In this document: piece after piece, positions 12,501-25,700 of the stretch
How positions within the stretch are numbered: position 1 is the stretch's first letter
How the letters are laid out: every line of letters starts with the position of its first letter
From: Larus michahellis
Lineage: Eukaryota; Chordata; Aves; Charadriiformes; Laridae
Direction: 5' to 3'
Length of the DNA stretch: 64,000 nucleotides
NCBI RefSeq assembly: GCF_964199755.1
Contig: NC_133907.1
Coordinates: 8,855,463 to 8,919,462 of the forward strand
Position numbers and translations under genes: made by a program
Notes under the pieces: generated by a model
The model's input: only the letters and a program-made list of their open reading frames with translations
Told to the model about the DNA's origin: nothing
Databases searched by the model: none

Positions 12501-15500
12501 GCAATCTTCTCCAAAAGTCTGTCAGTGAAAGTTTTCAGCTGCAATTCTCCTTCTCAGAAAGTTCTGGCTTAGCCAGGGTCTCCCTCTCCAAGATCAAGAT
12601 CTTTGAATAAGAAAGATGGGCACTTTATATACTGTCTATATAGGACATACTTAGAGATGTGTATATACACACGTAGGCTTCAACTCCACAGTCCTAACTA
12701 CAGTCAAACAGTATATTCAATGCCACAGTTAATACTGATATTTACCGTCTTCTTTTGGTACTAGAAGCACCAAGCGCTACCTCCACAGCACAGGTTGTAT
12801 TTAGCACATTCTACCCTGGGTATACGATTTCGGAAGATTCGATCAGATATGTGATCTCCCTTTAAGAACACGATTCCAGAAAGGTAATTACAATACTTCT
12901 ATTTCTGTTTTAATCAGATACTGACGCCACAGCCATGTACAGTATTTGAAGCCTTTGGATGAAAAAAAAAAAAGACAGACATAAACAATAGGCAGTGATT
13001 TAAAGCATACTAACATAATGTTTGGCTAGATATAGGACCTTAAAGGTCTTACATTTGGATCCCAAACTTGATGCAGTCATCTGAAGAACACGTGAATTGA
13101 AGACTTTGCTTTAGACCCAGCTTTAACCATAACTGATCCTGCTAGTTTCTTGAAAGAGAAACATACAAAAAGTTAAATTAACCGAAGAGTGAGGTACAGT
13201 AAAACCAGACCAAACAAGGACCAACATCAGTCTTCAATGGACATTCTCATGTCACTATAACAAAACCAGAATACTACTACTACAAAAAAACAGACTAATG
13301 AGAATCTGGACCATCTTCATTTATACTGTAACTCAACATCTGGTTCATTAGAGGTTATTAAAGTAATTAAATTGGTACAAATCAAAAAGGCACTCTTGCA
13401 AATGCTTAAGTGGCTTCTTAATTTTATGAAAGAGTTTGAGGATGAAATGTCTTAATTGTCATGAAGCCTATCTTTAACATAACCAAGCTCTCGTCTAGAC
13501 AGCTCAAAATCAATATTCTTTCAGCTCACATTAGACAAACTTCTGATTCTTTTTTCTGACATGACACAGATGTTTCTTTGGCAGATGTTTTCCAAATAGC
13601 AGAAACATTTATGTAAACATCATTTAAAAAAAAAATCAACATGTGGTACAGTCACCTCATCCTACTAGAGGGGCAGAAAGCTCAGTACCCATCAATCACC
13701 AGTGAAATAATCCCAACAGCCACATGTGTGTGAGATCTTATTCTAGCACTAGAGTTTAGTGCAGCTGTAAGTCTTTACACAATTAACTTCCCTATAAAGA
13801 AATTGCAAAAAAGCATTAATGATTGTAACATTTCATTAATTAGTAGTAAATACAGGTGAATCAGCCAGACGAACAAACTCAGTAGAACTTCTGGTGCTCA
13901 CAGCATGCTAATATGTTGCTAATTAAGACCATCAGCATTCCATTTGATATATTGGCTTGCTTAAGATTTAATTCATATTTTACCAGCTCTCATTTTTCCA
14001 ATTCAGAATATATACCAGGCAAAGACTATACAAAAAGAAAAATAAAGCCATTCCATTCACATTTGTGGAGACAAATTCAGCATTTTAGCTTCCAGCTCAT
14101 TCTGCTTTCCAAATCAGGATGTGGATGTGAAAGACAAAGAAAACATACGTGAGCGTGTGTACACATTCACATACACAGTCACATCTCTCTTTTTAGGGTA
14201 AGAAAGGAGTTGTTTCTGGGAAGTCTTATTTGCTTGCAGCTGCTGGCACAAGCTCACCTCCAAGATGTGAGGTCCTGGTTCAGACCTCATTTGTGCTCGA
14301 CGTAATCATTCTTTGGGATGCATATTTATGAGGAAGTTAAACTCTCCTCTAAAAGCATCATCATTTGAAAGTGTTCTCCCAGCCACGAGACCCAGCCATC
14401 AACACCACAACACTGCAGGCCATTTTGCAGCCATTTCTCCTGCTCACAGTCCCAATCCCTCAGCGAGTGATGAGGGCACCACCATGCACAAAAATAGGAA
14501 GAAAACCGATGACAATAACACCACAAAAAAAAAAAATCACATCAGGACCCACTGTAGAGTCTCTCCTAACTTGGCATAGCATCCGGTTTGCACCAACTCA
14601 GATTAAACTAACAAAGAAGCCAGAAAAACAGTGCTAATTAAAATACATATTCTTACCTCCTTGTATGTTGAGTTTCACAACATTCAGCTAAAAAAAAAGG
14701 CACATGCTTGTATCTTAACCAGCCTTTCCTGGCCAGTTATGTTACAGCTACATTATATTACAGCTTTCCTATAACGCTGAATGCCAGTTTCCACCCATCA
14801 GGAATGCTAGCGCTCTCCGCACTGTGTGACCCTAGAAGAGACAGCCTGACTGTCTCAACAGGAGTTAAGTACCACATGACACATCCTTTTCGGGTTTTTT
14901 TTTTTTAGTTGTCATTTGAACCACTGTAAATATAAGTGTAAAATGCTGTTTGGCCAAGCTGGCTTCTCAATCGGATTTAAAATAATCTTAGCATTGTAAA
15001 TATAATAATGGTAACGGAATAGTCGAGAGGACCCTTTAATAGATGTGCTCAGCAGTGGACAAGGCCAATAACCATTCTGAAGTGTTTGCAGCCTGAAAGA
15101 GTCAGGTAAAGGCTATACAGGTGACTACACGGACACCAGACGCAGAAGGACTCGCGATTCCTGTGTGATCTGGTGCCTCTGAAGCCAGAGACTGCAGTTC
15201 AACAGCAGCCTGAAGAGCTTTGTCTTCAGGAGTTTGAGAATTATATGTTCTGAGAACAAAATCCTCAGCGGACCAGAGTGCTTCAGTGTTCGTAAGACTT
15301 CTGTCTCATAAAGTGTAAAGTTACAGAACAAGTCAGTGAGTCACTAGTTTAGATACATATCTGCAAAAGCAAAATAAGAACTACTGCTACTATATCACTC
15401 CATTTTTTAAAAACAAAGACACACTCAGTGGATCCTCCCAGCTGCTTTCTTCTCTGCTTGGATTGCTTCAAATCTAACAGATCTTCTGAGCAAGTTATGT

Positions 15501-16693
15501 GTTTAACAGCAAACACCCTGAAGAGCTGTTGAACTGAGATTCAGAAACTGTCAAATATAACCTCACGAGAATTTACCTAGAGGCAGAAGAGGGAGATGAG
15601 GAACGAAACTACTTCCACTTTTGCTTGCTTGAAATATTTCAAAGTATTAGAAAAATATCTAAGGATTTTGCATATACTAGAACTGAATGAAGAAATGCCT
15701 TTAAACAGTGCAGAAACTTCAGTTTCATGGAAATACATAGCAGTTTATCAACCCTTAATTCATCTTCTCATTCCCACTTTAGTTCCCTTTCTACAGTTTT
15801 GGTTTCCTTTAAGACTGAGCATTATCAGGAATAAGAGGTTTCAAGTGAGTATAATAGAGTTGCATCTGAGAACTTATGCTTACGCCGAGTGTATAATCAG
15901 TCCTTCCTATGGACAAAATTGAAACACATAAGCATCAATTTACTGTAATCAACCAATGACCTCATACTGTTACGGAAAGTGCCAGAAGCTCACAGTAACC
16001 GAGTCACTCTTCAGTGGCGAAAAAAATAAAATATTCACGTGGCTTTTTAAGATGGAGCTCATAAGAATCCATCTCCATGTAAGCTAACCAGGTCTTCACC
16101 ATTTACAGCAGTTTGCTTCGAAACACGGGATTCCTGCAGTTAGCCTGTTTTGATAATGACAACACAAAGAATTAATTTCTCCAGACGACATGGCAAGAGG
16201 AGAGTGTTAATTGCTATATGCATAGCTGCTTAAGCTCTTTGCACAGTCACTGGAGTTTTGTACCAGGCAAGAAACACAACGGTATCCTCACAGATGATAC
16301 GTACAGTGTCAGTACCCCTTCCCAAAGGGATTCTTCCCATGGCACGCTCCCAAGGAAAGAGAAATTCCCTCCAAAGAGAAAAGTTCTCAAGATTCTGACC
16401 TCCTTTGTCTCCTAAAAGGCAACAGCAGCAAAAATTCTTCAGTAATTACATTTTTTCCCAGGGGAATTATCTAGTGATGGAGACATCTGAGGAGCGTAAT
16501 CCCTCCCAGCGCAGTATTCCTTGAAGGGCTGAAAGCAAAATATGAGTGTGCCTGGGAGGGAAAGTTAAGGGGGGAGGATTGAAATAGAGGCAATTAAGAA
16601 GGACAAATGTTCTGTTGGTAGACAAGCTCATGATGAGGGGGGGGGATTATGATGATTAGAGAAATTTAAAAAAAAAAAGAAACAACAAAAACT
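9505..16693. other. Intergenic DNA, no gene recognised
   Basis: It contains scattered short open frames only. AT-rich stretches at about 13.31-13.42 and 13.79-13.93 kb carry clustered TAAT cores (cattaatgattg, tcattaattag, gctaattaag), which could be homeodomain-bound conserved DNA. A perfect palindrome GTGTATATACAC lies at 12659-12670. Confidence 0.5.
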
Positions 16694-19600
16694 TTGACAA
16701 GGAGAAAGACTCCCCATGTTACAAAAAACAGAAATAAACAAAGCTGCTGTCCTGGAAGAAAATGCTGCATCTCCACGGGGCCCCTTACATGGGAAATCCC
16801 TCAGAAATCCCAGTCCTTTGTTCGAATTTCATGTTACTCGTCAAGTGAGGACATGTGCTCTGTACACCTTTGTGGTTTGCCCATATTTCCCTTTTATCTT
16901 AGGAGTTTCACATTTGTTTTAATGTTTGGGGGTAACAAAAGCAGAGTCTGGCTTATGTCTCAATGGCTTTGCCAAGCAGGCAGTAAGTCTTGTACACTGA
17001 CACCAGCAGCTAATCCTCCCTGTATTAGGCAAAAGATGTCTGACAGAGATCAAGTTTTTCACTACATGGAGCAGCAGGTAGATGTGTGTGTGCCTTGCGA
17101 AAGAACAGGGACAGAAAACATTGTTCTGGTGACTAAAACATGTTGCGTTACAAACTGTTACACTTTATGGCAAATTAAGCTAATAAATCTACTCAATTTA
17201 CTCAGAGCCAAGACTTCTCTCCTGATGGACAGGCTCTCTCCTCTAAGCTGTATGAAATACCAGCTCCACCCTTCAGACGACAGTGACCACACGGAGGATG
17301 CTCTTGGACTCCTCCCCCTGAGCAACCATGAGAAGGACCAAGCCTGGACCAAACCTACCCAGGGAACCTTTCATCCTCCTGAAAAAGCAGGAGGAATATG
17401 GACATTACATGCAGACGTGCTGGTATCTGTGAACCAGACTGACAGCCAGCTATTAGGTTGCCCCCGGCTCGTTCTTACACCTTCATCAGAGCACTGGGGG
17501 TTTGGTTCAGGCACAAGACTTCTGCAAATCTTTTGTACTACAAAACCACCTGAAATTTGACGCTGCAAGTTGTGCTGGTAAATTAAATTGCTAGAGGGTT
17601 TATGCTGCTTTAGACAAATATACTACTTCACCCACTTTACCATGGGCACCTTCTCTTGAAGAAGCCACCTGGTCCCCCTCCATTATAATTCCAACTCTGG
17701 GACAGTATTTGGCATGAAATTGTTAAGCAAGAGTAAAAATGCATTACTCCCAGGTCTCCACATGCTGATAAGCTATTTAACCAGTCAGCTATTTTTAGCT
17801 CTGCCAAGCAATCAGGATGCTGTTCACAAAACACTTCACCTTAAAAATATAATTGCTTTCCTCAGATGACATTGTCAGGCTCTGTTCTTTTCACCTCTAA
17901 TGTGAAACTTCAAATAAAAAAAGAAAAGATGGTTTATTGAGAAAGTAAAGACTGTTCTTAATGGTAGAAAAAAAATGAATGTATAATAGCCTAAGTTTTT
18001 CTTTAATGACACTGAGTGATTATTATCATTCTTTGTGAAAAGATGTTGATACCTAATGGATGTAAGATAACAGGGAGGAGACAAATTGGTCAAGAGTAAC
18101 AAAAGGAGCAGCGCTGCCTGTCACCAGGCACTTCTGAGGCAGCCTTGGAAGAGGCCCTTTCCATGGCTACAACCTCAAAACCACATGAGAGCTGCAGCTG
18201 ATTTAAAGGTCTTGTCTTCAGTGTCTGCACTACTTGCGAGAAGCCATCTGCCTTCAGAGTCAATCGACTGCCCACAGCCTCAGAGCAGCTCTCACACTCA
18301 GCAAAGCTCGACCTTAACAGCACAATCTCTAATACCAAACCATCTACGTGGGGTTTTCCTGACAGATTCTCACCCTGCTACTATCCTTCCCTTCTCTCCT
18401 CCCCTCTTGATCCCTCGGATCCCACACTTCCCATCTCCCACGCACAAATGCACTTTCACTCTCTCACAGTCTCAGAAAGACCTTCTCCAAAATGCAAATT
18501 TTTGCTCAAGCTGTCCACTCTCCCTGATCTCCACAAGTCCTATCACTTTGATCTTCTCAGGCTTAGGAGAATTGGGACCATCTGAGGTTTCAAGATATTT
18601 GCAGACAAGTCTAATTCCTGCTCTGATCTCTGGGATGTTTATGTAAGCCCAGAGAAATGCCGGAGTTGCTTTGGGTGTTACAGAGCATCACGGAGATAAG
18701 CCCTGGGTCTGCTATTCAGAGAGTGACAGGCTCATTTATGGAGCAGGATAAAAACCCCAAAACAACAGAATACCAAGTGATCAATGTCTATCAAGACATT
18801 AGCTGAAGAATCGAGCAATAACCTACATTACATTTGTGTTACCAGAAAACAGAATGGGCACAATTAACCTTGCAAAGTGACAAAAGAAATCTTTGCTGTA
18901 TCACAAATCACCTTCATTCTCAGCACATTTTTTTTTTGACTGTCACATTTGTAGAAAGGATTCATCTTTATCTGAAACTGTAATTGAATGCCAGTAGTTA
19001 CCTTGGTGACATTTAAAAATCTATCACTGTGCTTTGCTGTCAACACTTTATAATACAATAAAGTGCCTCATGGAATAAGTCAACACAGCTTAGGAAGTAG
19101 TTCCTATGACAACTGTATGAATTGAGGAGACGGCAAAAGATGCCAAAATGTCAAATGGACAGTAGCACACAGGTAAAGAAAATCCAGGCTGAAGTCAGCA
19201 CAGCTCCTGAAGCTGTGCCGAACTGCAGCTCAGAGCCTGACTCTAGCCATTTCTGTAATTAAACAAAGTCTCTAATTCTCTAGGCACTCTAATTTTCACT
19301 GAAACTGCCAAGAACCCTGAAATTCATTATGCAGTCAATCCAACTGATTTCAGCAGACCTCTGTTGGGACTAATCATTAAGACTGAGGGAGAAAGAACCA
19401 CACTTCCTCTGAATATTGTTTGTTGTGCTTCAGATATTAAATAAGAGTGGGGAATTTAATTATCAGTCAAAATACAGGATTCCCATTCTGCTTATGACAG
19501 CATGTCCATTTGCTTTCAGATTGCGGAACGGAGCAGCACTGGGATCACATTCACCCTTTGTATTTACAGATTTATTATCCATCAGTCACCCAGAGATGGA

Positions 19601-20087
19601 TTTGTTTCATTGCCACTGGCCCATAACTACATGCTCTGTGTCTAAACGAGAAATATGGAAGCCAACCAAGCCTTCCAAAGCTGTGCCTCCAAACTGCAGC
19701 CTGACCCCTGCCCGAGTGGCCCCTGACTCCTGTCTGGAGTGCAGACATCTTCCAAGCAGGCATGTGGTCAGTGCCATCCTGACCCACGCTTGCTGGACTC
19801 CGTGCACGGCATGGCGCTCTGCACAGGTCAGCACTACACTGCAGCTCCGCACGGCTGGGAGAAGACCCTGGCTGAAGCGGAGGATTGCTGGGGAAAGGCT
19901 CCCACTCAATTCTTACCTCAGGACTGCCTGCCACCACCTCTTCTTCCTCCATTCTTGCCTTTTCCTTTATCTTCCTTTAAGTTTACTTGGCCTTTCCAGC
20001 CTCTTACAGGCTTTTCTGCTTCCTCCCAATTGCCTCAAACAGCAAGTCTTCTCCTCCGCACAGAGGCCTCAAGTAATTCCATCATAG
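16694..20087 (+). other. Cluster of long open frames, no recognised protein
   Basis: Three of the longest open stretches outside the CpG island lie here on the + strand: 16694-17560 (288 codons; first true ATG at 16853, about 235 codons), 18086-18646 (186 codons; ATG at 18185) and 19416-20087 (223 codons; ATG at 19494). None has a domain, signal peptide, repeat or family motif that I recognise, and composition (many Cys, Ser, Pro, Trp, Leu) looks like translated non-coding DNA. They are not called as genes. The first is longer than expected by chance in ~42-percent-GC DNA, so it is noted. Confidence 0.2.
18920..19114 (+). repeat. Diverged duplicate element, copy A
   Basis: It aligns over about 195 bp with 25502-25700. 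The best stretch is GTTACCTTGGTGACATTTAA, then cactgtgctttgctgtc, then cactttataa-acaataaa, then aagtcaacac and finally atgacaac. Identity looks near 80 percent in the core and lower at the left. It contains the RFX X-box-like GTTACCTTGGTGAC at 18997-19010, a half-site (ATGACAAC) near its right end, and a 7-bp inverted repeat CACTTTA...TAAAGTG. It matches no transposon I recognise. It could be an ancient low-copy repeat or a duplicated regulatory element. Confidence 0.8.
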
Positions 20088-21902
20088 ACCATCTGGGTCT
20101 GGAACACAGAAGCATCAGGACCATCAGGATCTGAAGCAGGGAATTAATTCTCTTTTGTTGTAAAACTAAATCTGCATGCCAGTTTGTTTGGAAAACCCTC
20201 CAAAAACTAGCCGTCTGTGGCCTCGTTCCAATCTTTGCATCATTGAGATCTGTACATGCCTTCAGTAGCTGTCCCATATCTATACTCCAAAGTCCTGAAC
20301 TCATTTCCAGGAAACAAAAACCCGTTTGGTACACTCTGAAGGTGAGACTGATCTTTTCAGCTACTCTTTCATTATCAGTAGAAGCTATCCAGTGCAAGCG
20401 TGCATTAGAAACCGAGGTTATTTATTTTATTAAAGAGCATTTTCTACTTGCGTCAGGGTGATAGACCATATGACCTTGCTCAGAGCACTCGAGTTACGAA
20501 TTCTCAAAGTCTAGGAGCCTCAAACATGAGACTGCTCAGTAGAAAGGTTTACAAGCAAGAGAAAGATGCTCCCTATATACTTATCAAGTCCAACAGATGT
20601 TAATATCACAACAATGACTTGGTTTAAGCCCTTCTTTGGCAAGAATCAGGAGAAGGCACTCTCCTTTGAACACAGTTCTGTTGACAGTATGGTAAGAAAG
20701 CACGTGTCTCGACCAGAAAACGCAACAAGAACCATGGCTTTTTGGCAATCCCTAGAGACATAAGAAGAATTTTTGCCACTTTTTCATTGGAACTTCAACC
20801 TGAGAGAGGACAAAAACATAAGCAAAACTAATAATAAAAACACGCCTGAGGAAGACAAATAAGGTAAATGAAGAGATTACATTCTTGCCCTCCAGTAAGT
20901 TTCTTTTTACCTTAAATCCACCCCAAATAAAGATAATCTTGCCACTGGAAGCCACAAAAGAAGAGTTATTTGCATACAGAATAGGCTCACAGAAAATTAA
21001 ACTGCTGTGGAAAACTAGAGCTTATTATGCGAGAAATGTGATAAGCTAAAACACACAAAAAATCCTCCTCGAGATCTGAGCAACACAAGCTAAAAATACC
21101 TCTATTGCATGTCATTTACAAATTCAAAGGGTTGTTTAGGCTGTGTTTAGATTGTGATCAAACAACACTCGATGCATTTTTTTTCCACTTATGATTAAAG
21201 ATAGTGCCGGATTTTAGGTGTTCTGATTGCTTTCCTCACTTCATTTTTATTTCTATTTTTAATTTGCACTCAGTGTTCCTGCACCCTTGCTGAAAGCAAA
21301 CAGCAGTGTTGGGAGGGGACCAAGGGAATGTATGGTTCTTGCGCACGTTGGCCACTCTTCCTCATGAAAGGCAAAGGACCAGGAGCAGGAGCTATTGCAC
21401 AAGAGCAGCCTAGGGAGCCATCCCTGATTTACACAATAAAGGTTCAAGACATTGTGTTCCCAGCCTTTATTTTTGTTCATGCCCGTGCTCACATCTGGGC
21501 TTTGCAGGCGCAAGCACTGCGACAGACTATTAGCCACCTGCACACACCGTTCCAGTAGTCCAAAGTGGGTTCAAACACCACAGATATCTCTTGCGCCAAG
21601 AAGGTTTCTAGGCTGTGATGCATCAAGCTACCAAACATCCAAAGCTTCCTGAGTCACAGGCATTCAGCACCATGCTGGTGTTATGCCACGCAAGGGAGCA
21701 TCATCCTCTGAAAGGGGCCCAGCACTGGGACAGGTGAAAGCCAGCACAAGGGCAGGTGTCCTGGAGCTGCACATCAGAAACGTTGTGTAGGTGCATTAAG
21801 AGTCTCAGCACAACTCTTCAAACTTTTCCTTCTGTCAAGCTGCAAAGAAGAGTTCAGTGCTGTGATGAAAGATTCTTGAACATAAATTACCATCATTTTT
21901 CT

Positions 21903-21912
21903 GTTACGTAAC
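21903..21912. promoter_or_regulatory. Perfect D-box / NFIL3-type palindrome
   Basis: GTTACGTAAC is a perfect 10-bp palindrome and the consensus for PAR-bZIP factors (DBP, HLF, TEF) and NFIL3. The surrounding ~60 bases are otherwise AT-rich. One exact 10-mer in 64 kb is only modestly unlikely, so function is not established. Confidence 0.3.
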
Positions 21913-21933
21913 ATGATTTATCCGAAGCGTGCA

Positions 21934-22003
21934 CTGGGCTCATTCCAGTTTCCACTGAAGTCAATAGAATTATAAGTGTTCAGCACCTCCGAAAAATCAG
22001 GAC
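21934..22003 (+). repeat. Fragment of old dispersed amniote repeat
   Basis: The blocks ccactgaagtcaatagaatt, tgttcagcacctccgaaaaa and tcagg match a dispersed repeat seen often in turtle, crocodile and bird DNA, with hallmarks 'attgaagtcaatggg' and 'gctcagcacctctgaaaatcagg'. I recognise the pattern but cannot name the family with certainty. It has no coding capacity. Confidence 0.55.
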
Positions 22004-25000
22004 ATGCTTATTCATGGGTATAATTTATGGTACCCAAATTAGAACATTCTGTCCTTAAGTTACCAGTGCAGAAAAGCATGGCTTCTTACTCCTTCCCCTT
22101 CCTTAAGGATATTAATGGAGCAATACTGAAATTTACCCCCAGATCTTCAGTGAAATGCCTAGAACTGGTCAAGCTTTAAACAAACTACAACACAAGAGAT
22201 CTGAAATACTGTCTTGGGAAATATCTTCTGCCCATCTACTGGATCAAGTCAGCGACAACCAAGACCTTTGCCTATGCCAGCCCATACTTCCGTGAGGTTT
22301 CACAAAGGAGTAACTCCCACAGAGATGTTCCGGTACAAGTGCATTTCAAGTTACACATGAAGAAAAGCTATCATCTAGCAAGGACATTTGGAAAAACAAA
22401 CCAGAAAGCCATGAGTTAAAAGCAATAGAGTAGGAAATCTTCTGTACTGACAGCTCTGCTCATCCTAGTGGCCATTGTCTCAATGAAGTACTATTTACGA
22501 ACCTCTCTTTATATGTCTTTTGGACACAAGCCTTCATTCCTTCTGGGTGTGTTCACAGCTTTGGTTGATCAAGGGTGGCCGTAAAAATCCAAAGACCAGT
22601 CATGGATTTTTTGTTTGTTTGTTTCTTCAGTATATAGCAAACATGGAAATCTACAAAACACAGTTAAGTCTTGCTCAAAGCTCCTGGGATCTCCTCTATG
22701 ATACTGCATTATGGTGACTGTTCCTCTCAAGCTTCCCTATGGAGTGATCAACAAACAGGATTGTAAAGAACCAATCCCTGGGTTATTTCAGGATGCTAAG
22801 AAGTGTGGGACTGATAACCCAAATATTCTCAGTCTGCATCCTACTCCTGAAGTCTTAGTCTAATTCACATCACAAGGCTGGTATGGTCTTTTCTACATGT
22901 CTTTAAGATACACAGATGTAGAGGCAGCAGTTTGTGGGTCTGAGCAGCCAGCCATGTCCGTGGCATTCTGTTGCAAGGCAAACAGCACAGCCCAGGTAGC
23001 CAGTCCCAAGCCCTGCAGCCCCATCATGAAACACAGAAAAAGGGAATGAGAGACTGAATAGAAACCACGCAACCCAACTGGCAGGTTGCCAGTTGATCCA
23101 GTTTGGTTCAGCTCAAATTCACAGCATGGCACCATGCTGCCAAACCAGGAACAAGACCATACACTGCAATATTGCCCGTTGTTTCTTTGCAGCCTCCTCT
23201 TGGTTACACCCACATCTCCCTTCCAAGGCAGCACTGAAGTGATGGGAGCAGTCCAATGGGCTCTGCTCGGTGGCATCTAAAGCAAGCAAAGGAAGTCCTT
23301 TTTCTTCTCTGCATTGCTAAGCAATGTCCTTTCCTCACCCAGCCACGAAGCACCTTCCTAAGCTTTTCAGAGACCTTTTGCTTTGCAGAGCAGGTAGGCA
23401 CAAGGTCAGCCCTGCCAGAGAAGCATGCGCTCCCTCACAGCACAGGGAGAGAGGAGTTAAGTGAAACTCTTGGGCTGGGAATACACCAGAGCCAGCAGGA
23501 AGATGATATTTTCCTTACACCAAATTAACAGATCTTGTTTTTATCCGGTCTCCTGGGCCCCACACAGAGGACAGGCAGATGGATCCCGCCAATCACTTGA
23601 TGCCACAGTTGCACCACACAAATGTGCTTGAAGGAAAACTCCTGCAGCACTAAGAACAAGGCTATTATAGGAGTCCAGAAACAACAGCTTGTGTGTTCAC
23701 ATTTCTATTCCAAGTTTCAGATTTCTTCAGAAAACAGGAGGCCAATCTAATCCTTTTGACTTTGAATCCCTTAGACGAAGGCTGCCTAATCTGCTTGTCA
23801 GGCTGACAAGGAGATAGAAACCTTGTTCCCTTCAGGACTACCCCAGACCAGGTCCATCCTGCCTCTGAAAGTCAAAAGGACTTTGCAAGAGAACTCCTTG
23901 CAGGTGATCAGACAGCATGAAATACAGTGATTAAACAGGGCTAGCACATACTGTGGAAGATCTAAAACACCCAAAAGCAGCACTGAGTTTTGCAATTGCA
24001 GCATTCAAGTTAAAAATACCAGGCTGGTGGAATTACATAAAGAAATTTTTTACAAGTTCCTAAACCTAACAGTTGAAAATGGACTAAACCACACAGCATA
24101 TAAGTCACATGATGAAAAAAAGGCCTGAAAACAGGCATCTCATGAGGTTTCAGGATGACATTTCTTCCCTTCATTCGAACATCTGAGATAATCTGAGACC
24201 TTGTGTATAAAGACACCTAGCAGCATGCAATGAGAAGGTACTAATCTTCAGAAGGAGCACTTGTTCAAGAAATAGCATTTCTGGAACAGTATCTCCCCAT
24301 TTCTTTATTCTTTCCTCCATGTCTTCCAGCATGGGTCTTCTCCGCCCACTGAAGCCACCTTTGCACCCTGCCTTCCTCAGCTCCGCGAGGTAACAAACAT
24401 CTCCCTACACCAGGACGTGCGCCATTTAACAGCTCCATTTTCCTTTCAAAACTGTTCAGTCAAGGATCAGGTTTTACAAGTTCCCAGTTTAGCCCAACGC
24501 TAGAAGAGCACAGTGACCCTGTGGTCCTGGGAGTCACACGCATTTGCCGCTCCACCACGCAGAAGGGCACAGAGCAGACTATTTTCAAAGTAGTCAGCAC
24601 GTCCAGGCTATTGTCAGGGGAACACTCTGTCTCTCAAGGAGAGAACACAGACATGCAGAAAGTTTCCTTTTGCACCTCATTTTGCATTTGTGCACACATA
24701 CCACATGCCTTCATTCTTGTGACATCTGAATCTTTACACATTCTGTAAAACAATACACGTTAACTGGTTTATCCACCACTATTCCAGGAACAATTCCCCC
24801 CTCCAGCCAAGCAAGGTGTGGCCTTTAAACATAGAGGTAAAGCCTCTAGGCTAGAAATTGAATGACAAACCTGGAAGAAAAGTTGAGAAATTTCTGAACT
24901 GGAGTTATTTCCTAGAAGACTTCATCATGAACTGAAAAGTACAGTTAACAGAATTAAAAAGCTTTTCCATGTTTCAGCTAGTTTATAGAGAAAAGGTGAC

Positions 25001-25381
25001 AGACTTCCTCACACTCTAACTTGGCATTTATGAAACCTGTAGAATCCAAGTCCTTCTTAAGGGCTTCGGACTCTCCAAACAAGGTGTACACAGTCCTTAC
25101 AACAGCTCCCCATACCTGCAGCTCGATGTACTCAACCATGAAATGACGACGATATTTAGCAGTAACTTACTTCATAGGAGGTGGTGTGGGAACGCTTTGT
25201 AAAGCGCAGTGATTCACTAATGCAGTGCTGCAAGCGCAGAAACAATAGGAAAATGTTCTTTTACAATTGCTAACCCATTGCTATAGTTTTATCACCTGCT
25301 CATGTAATGCAGCACTCAAAACCAGCCAGCAATTAAAGCCACAGGAGACAGGAAATCCTTTACGTTAAATCCCCCACAAGC

Positions 25382-25432
25382 ACCAGTGAACTTGCAGCAG
25401 TTTCATACCAGTGAAACTTGGAGCAGTTTCGG
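25382..25432 (+). repeat. Two-copy tandem duplication, ~25 bp unit
   Basis: Copy 1 (25382-25406) begins accagtgaacttgcagcagt and copy 2 (25407-25432) begins accagtgaaacttggagcag. They differ by one indel and a few substitutions. This is probably replication slippage. It lies just upstream of duplicate element copy B. Confidence 0.8.
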
Positions 25433-25501
25433 CGCGATACACACAGCAAAGCATGAATAACAACAGAAGAATCTTCCCCAGCTCAGACACAGCCTTAAAG
25501 C

Positions 25502-25700
25502 CTGCATCATTTTTTAAAAAGTCTCATATTTGCAAGAGAAGAGATCTATATATGAAATTGTAATGAGGTGATTGATGATCGTTACCTTGGTGACATTTAA
25601 AACTCCACCACTGTGCTTTGCTGTCGGCACTTTATAACACAATAAACTGCCTAGCAAAGGAAGTCAACACATTACTCAGAAAATGAGCTTCCATGACAAC
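25502..25700 (+). repeat. Diverged duplicate element, copy B
   Basis: This is the partner of 18920-19114, in the same orientation and about 6.6 kb away. The X-box-like GTTACCTTGGTGAC is identical in both copies (here 25581-25594), and ctgtgctttgctgtc is also identical. The right end reads CCATGACAACCATGG, a stronger RFX-type half-site than in copy A. The inverted repeat CACTTTA...TAAACTG carries one mismatch here. Exact retention of the 14-base motif while flanking bases diverge suggests, but does not prove, constraint. Confidence 0.8.

Larger units (their letters stand above)
20135..25501. other. Intergenic DNA, no gene recognised
   Basis: It contains the D-box palindrome and the dispersed repeat fragment at 21.9-22.0 kb. 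A further possible fragment of that family is at about 22300-22352 (gagtaactcccacagagatg). Nothing else is recognised. Confidence 0.5.

Noticed and set aside
20968..20975. Octamer ATTTGCAT and similar ones elsewhere
   Set aside because: An 8-mer of this kind is expected several times in a window this size; no partner sites nearby.
21664..21672. REST/NRSF (RE1) left half TTCAGCACC, repeated at about 21979
   Set aside because: The right half (GGACAGCGCC type) is missing at both places, and the second one lies inside an old dispersed repeat.
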